From Silurus meridionalis (Eukaryota > Chordata > Actinopteri > Siluriformes > Siluridae): a stretch of DNA of 64,000 nucleotides. The stretch spans positions 24,820,626-24,884,625 of the forward strand of contig NC_060906.1 of the NCBI RefSeq assembly GCF_014805685.1. The letters are read 5' to 3'. The notes below the pieces were generated by a model, which was not told the origin of the DNA, searched no databases, and saw only the letters and a list, made by a program, of their open reading frames with translations. Positions 60,457 through 64,000 of this stretch are shown here, piece by piece (the stretch's first letter is position 1; every line of letters starts with the position of its first letter). The position numbers and the translations under genes were made by a program.

Positions 60457-61150
60457 TAAACCACACTGTGTTTTCATTAACCCTGAAATACACTCTGTGG
60501 TGTGAGATGGAAACTTTAAGACACACGTCTCAAACCAAACACCAGCGTGAGGCCATTAAGGGTTTTACCACATCAAAGGTGTGAACTGCTGGACTCATAG
60601 ACTGCAGCAGCACTTTGTCTAAATGTTCTGCATGAATAAGTTTGGACTTATTTTATACATTTTAGTCATTAAATGATTCATACATGAACTGCAGCTCTGT
60701 TTAATTTGAGACTGAGATTCTAACGTAAATACATTTGGACTGTTGACGTGTCCACAATACAGTTTTTATTAAACTGAAACTTGAGAGAGAGAGAGAGAGA
60801 GCTGCTGCAGCCACTTACACTTCTACAAATGTGTTAAAAAAGAGTTTCACACTTGACCTGAACTCTCATGAGTGCACACTAATGACTGTTTCTAGGTTTG
60901 TTTGTGGGCCACTAAACCAAGACCACTAAAAGTGCACATTCCAAATTGGGTAAATGTTTAAACAGCCTGCAGAAAAGTGGTGTAGGTGTGTTTTGGTCAG
61001 TTGCTTTCTATGTTAAACTTCTTGCAGTGGCTTGAATGTTTCCTTGTCCTTTTAGGGCCCATGTGGGGCCACTGCAGACAACCCACTGTGGAAATGTGTA
61101 GCACATGGAACCCCACACAATGACACACTATTTTTCCACACTATTTTTAT
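60457..61150. repeat. Block B with inverted block A relative
   Basis: 60460-60690 matches 21880-22100 and 39070-39250. 60740-60900 is a block A relative in reverse orientation (gctgctgcagccacttacac). It contains a short (GA)n run near 60788. No gene. Confidence 0.65.
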
Positions 61151-63709
61151 CAAAGCTAAACAACATGTCAGTAAGATCCCATTCCAACTCATCTACTGAA
61201 GGAAGTGTTATATACAGCTGGTGAGCCTCTTCTCAATATTATTAACTCTTCACTATCGTTAGGTCACATCCCTGAATCCCTCAAGTTAGCATTTATTAAG
61301 CCGCTCATTAAAAAACCTAATCTGGATCCAAACACGCTATCGAATTTCAGACCAATTTCAAATCTCCCATTTATGTCTAAGATTTTAGAAAAGATTGTCG
61401 CTGCACAGTTATGTTCCCACCTGCAAGAGAACAATATCCATGAAGAGTTTCAGTCAGGTTTTAGGCCCCATCATAGCACAGAAACTGCTCTAGTTAAAAT
61501 TACTAATGACCTGTTTTTGGCTTCAGACCAAGGCTTCATTTCGCTGTTAGTTTTACTAGATCTTAGTGCTGCATTCAACACTATAGACCATGATCTCCTC
61601 CTCGGCATTCAGGGACAGGCATTAAGCTGGTTTAAATCCTACCTGTCTGATCGTTACCATTTCGTAGACTTAAATGGAGAGTTATCCAGGCTAATGCTAG
61701 TAAATTATGGCATGCCACAAGGTTCAGTTCTAGGACCCCTGCTCTTCACAATTTACATGCTTCCGTTAGGAAATATTATTAGAAGGCATGGAATTAGCTT
61801 CCATTGTTATGCTGATGATACCCAGCTATATATCTCAACAAAACCAGGCGATACAGCTCAATAAACTTTCTACTACTAAATTCTGATAAGACAGAGATTT
61901 TGCTCATCGGCCCAAAAACCAGTATACAGAAGCTCCAGCATCTCAACCTGCATTTAGACGGATGTTCTGTAACCACTAGTTCAACATTAAATGACCTGGG
62001 AGTTATTTTAGACAGCAACTTGTCTTTTAAAAATCTTATCAATCAAGATACAAAAACAGCCTTCTTTCACCTTAGAAATATTTCTAAGTTAAGAAACATG
62101 TTATCTATATCCGATGCAGAGAAGCTCGTCCATGCGTTCATGACCTCCAGCATAGACTACTGTAATGCATTACTAGGTGGATGTCCTGCGTCATTAATAA
62201 ACAAGCTTCAGTTAGTTCAGAATGCGGCAGCAAGAGTTCTCACAAGGTCGAGAAAATATGATCATATAACCCCGATCTTATCGTCCCTACATTGGCTTCC
62301 TGTTAAGTTTCGCATAGACTTCAAACTACTACTTCTCACTTATAAAGCACTAAATGGTTTGGCTCCCATGTATCTCTCCAGCAGAATAAAAACATATCTT
62401 TTTAGCGAGTTCTACACATAACACACATCACATATCATAACCTCGTGCTCCAGAACATCTGATCACATCACATTATCAACTTGTGCTGTTAATATCATGT
62501 ACAGCAGCTATGCTAATTCCTCTCCACTGCTTCTCTCTCTCTCCCCATCCCGAGGCATCCTAAAGGTTGACCAGCTCCAGTCACCTCCCACCTCGTGTAA
62601 ATTATGGACCCTTGAAGAAGTAGATGCCGAACTCGCAAACATCCCGAACCATCTAGAGACGTACCAGTGCCAATTGGATCCCACTACATGTGTGGAGTTT
62701 TGACATTGGACCTCCTGGAGTGTTTAAAGGCTCTGGCTGTCAGCGAGCACAGGTGCAATGGTAGGTGCAGAGTGACTGGATGGAAGGACCCAAATGCAGG
62801 ATGCACACAAGGTTATGGGAAAAAGCTGAATTTAATATATGAAGCTAAGGGGCAAAGGCAAAAACAGAATCCAAAAACAGTCCAGGGTCTATGCACAGGC
62901 AATACAGGGAAGCAAAACCAAAAACAGTCCAGGAATGAAAATACCAGCAAACAGAGCAATACAGGGCAGAACAAAACACAAACCAAAAACAGTCCAAGTC
63001 CAAACCAGGAAACTAGGGTGGCAGAGAAGAACAGGAATCAGGGGTCAGGATCAGGATACAGCGCAGGCAAAATGGCAAGACTGATCTCAGGGGCTAGGAA
63101 ACCGGTAAGATAATCTGGCCCGGAACTAAAGTCTTGATTGTCCTTATATACACCGGGAGGCGTGGGAAAAAACGGCAAGATGGCCGCCGACCCGGAAGTG
63201 CGTGCCGCGGAACCGGAAGTGCGTGCCGCGGAACCGGAAGTGCATGCCGCGAAACCGTAAGTGCGTACAGTGTGCCCGGGAGATCCTGACACTGGCATGG
63301 AGAAGCTGATGCTGGATCTGTGATGATCACAAATGTTGAGCTCATAAAACTAGGAGCTACTATCCATTTAGACTGTATAAGACTGCAGAAAGAACATCAC
63401 TTATAATCTTATACTCCAGTACTCATGTTAGTTCTCACTCTCCAGTGTTCTGTATTGTTGAAAGATTTATGATCAAACTCTTGATGTCACCCAAATGAGG
63501 ATGGGTTCTCCTTTTGAGTCTGGTTCCTCTCAAGGTTTCTTCCTCATAACATCTAAGGGAGTTTTTCCTTGCCACAGTCGCCACGGCTGCTCATCAGGGA
63601 TAAACACACACCATTCACCTTAACTGTTGATTTCTGTAAAGCTGCTTTGAGACAATGTCTGTTGTGAAAAGCGCTATAGAAATAAACTTGACTTGACTTG
63701 ACTATGGGG
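61150..63709 (+). pseudogene. L2-like LINE, 3' half (RT and 3' UTR)
   Basis: The RT begins near 61160 ([18 protein letters not shown]). Blocks include [67 protein letters not shown] and the catalytic YADD near 61805. An in-frame deletion of about ten codons follows DHDLL, and a frameshift near 61862 splits off the C-terminus (NAAARVLTRSRK, LHWLPVKF; 61900-62421). The 3' UTR ends in the TTGACTTGACTTGAC tail at 63709 and is interrupted by a solo LTR. Confidence 0.88.
62738..63291 (-). mobile_element. Solo LTR inside the L2 3' UTR, with tandem repeats
   Basis: It begins TGTCAGCGAG and ends GATCCTGACA, with the 5-bp duplication CTGGC at 62733-62737 and 63292-63296. The L2 3' UTR copy at 16.6 kb (minus strand) shows the uninterrupted site. 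On the minus strand it starts TGTCAGGATCTCCC and has a TATA-like gtatataagga near 63150, so it is probably minus-oriented. A 21-bp unit (ccggaagtgcgtgccgcgga) repeats about four times at 63191-63270. Confidence 0.82.
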
Positions 63710-64000
63710 CCCAAGTGGGTTCTCAGCCCACATTGTGTTCTAAGATTTGACTGTCCGCATTTAGTACAGTGTACCCTTATCAGGACCCCCAGGGGCCTCC
63801 CACATGTCCATGCACTACTCTGTGCTGTTTGCTCCTTTTAACAGCAAAGAGCATCACTACAACAGAAACAGCACTGTGGTGTCTGAGTTTCTGTGACTTA
63901 GTGTTTTAACCAGCAGCTCACAATGATTATTTTCATGTCTCTTAAACAGTTCAAAAGACTTTATGATGAAAATCTCAGGCATAAATAAACTGGATTTCAA
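63710..64000. other. Window edge, weak block A similarity
   Basis: 63855-63960 resembles block A (acagcactgtggtgtctgag, ctgtgacttagtgtttt) in plus orientation, which suggests another duplicated unit begins beyond the window. No gene is seen. Confidence 0.4.

Overview
This is vertebrate, almost certainly teleost, genomic DNA: split genes with canonical GT/AG introns, very long microsatellites, and a dense mix of fish-type transposable elements (hAT, Tc1/mariner, pogo, piggyBac, Ty3/Gypsy, DIRS, RTE, L2-like and other non-LTR LINEs, tRNA-derived SINEs). The only intact host genes I can assemble are four novel immune-type receptors (NITR). That family is known only from bony fish, with teleosts such as zebrafish and catfish best studied. 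A siluriform or other otophysan source is my guess, not something the sequence proves.

The four receptor genes carry the biology. NITR1 (12126-13173, minus), NITR2 (24493-29189, minus), NITR3 (45926-47305, minus) and NITR4 (53210-54712, plus) were rebuilt exon by exon; all junctions are GT/AG and all phases agree. NITR4 is the classical form: signal peptide, V domain, six-cysteine I domain, both with J-like motifs, a transmembrane segment, and a tail with an ITIM. NITR1-3 share another V type and have lost the I domain, replaced by a short stalk. NITR2 and NITR3 keep an ITIM tail. NITR1 instead ends on a different transmembrane exon with an arginine in the membrane and a six-residue tail, the design of an activating, adaptor-coupled receptor. 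The window therefore holds a small paired-receptor set, inhibitory and activating, presumably for cytotoxic lymphocytes.

Layout: 1-1.5 kb, 710-bp GT array and nested hATs. 1.5-5.6 kb, first copy of a duplicated block (mariner and Tc1 fossils, a 1.47-kb LTR-like insertion, block A, block C). 6.5-9 kb, dead Gypsy. 10.9-13.2 kb, block A relative and NITR1. 13.9-17.9 kb, LINE in mariner, DIRS-linked inverted repeats, RTE broken by L2, SINE. 18.1-19.2 kb, 1.17-kb AAT array. 19.3-24.2 kb, second block and a pogo element. 24.5-29.2 kb, NITR2 with a 3.5-kb intron full of repeats. 29.6-35.4 kb, repeats homologous to 13.9-17.5 kb plus an L2 split by a 1.58-kb LTR-like insertion. 35.3-39.3 kb, third block, where the NITR appears deleted. 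39.3-45.3 kb, LTR and two opposed Gypsy remnants. 45.9-47.3 kb, NITR3. 47.6-51.5 kb, fourth block. 51.8-55.7 kb, LTR fragment and NITR4 with its downstream flank. 55.7-64 kb, L2 5' half, piggyBac, L2 3' half with a solo LTR.

Block A starts near 4.9, 20.0, 35.8 and 50.8 kb, about a 15-kb period, so the region grew by tandem segmental duplication. Several transposon fossils sit at matching places in different copies and so predate the duplications. The three related V exons differ from each other far more than their introns do, which points to diversifying selection on the ligand-binding domain.
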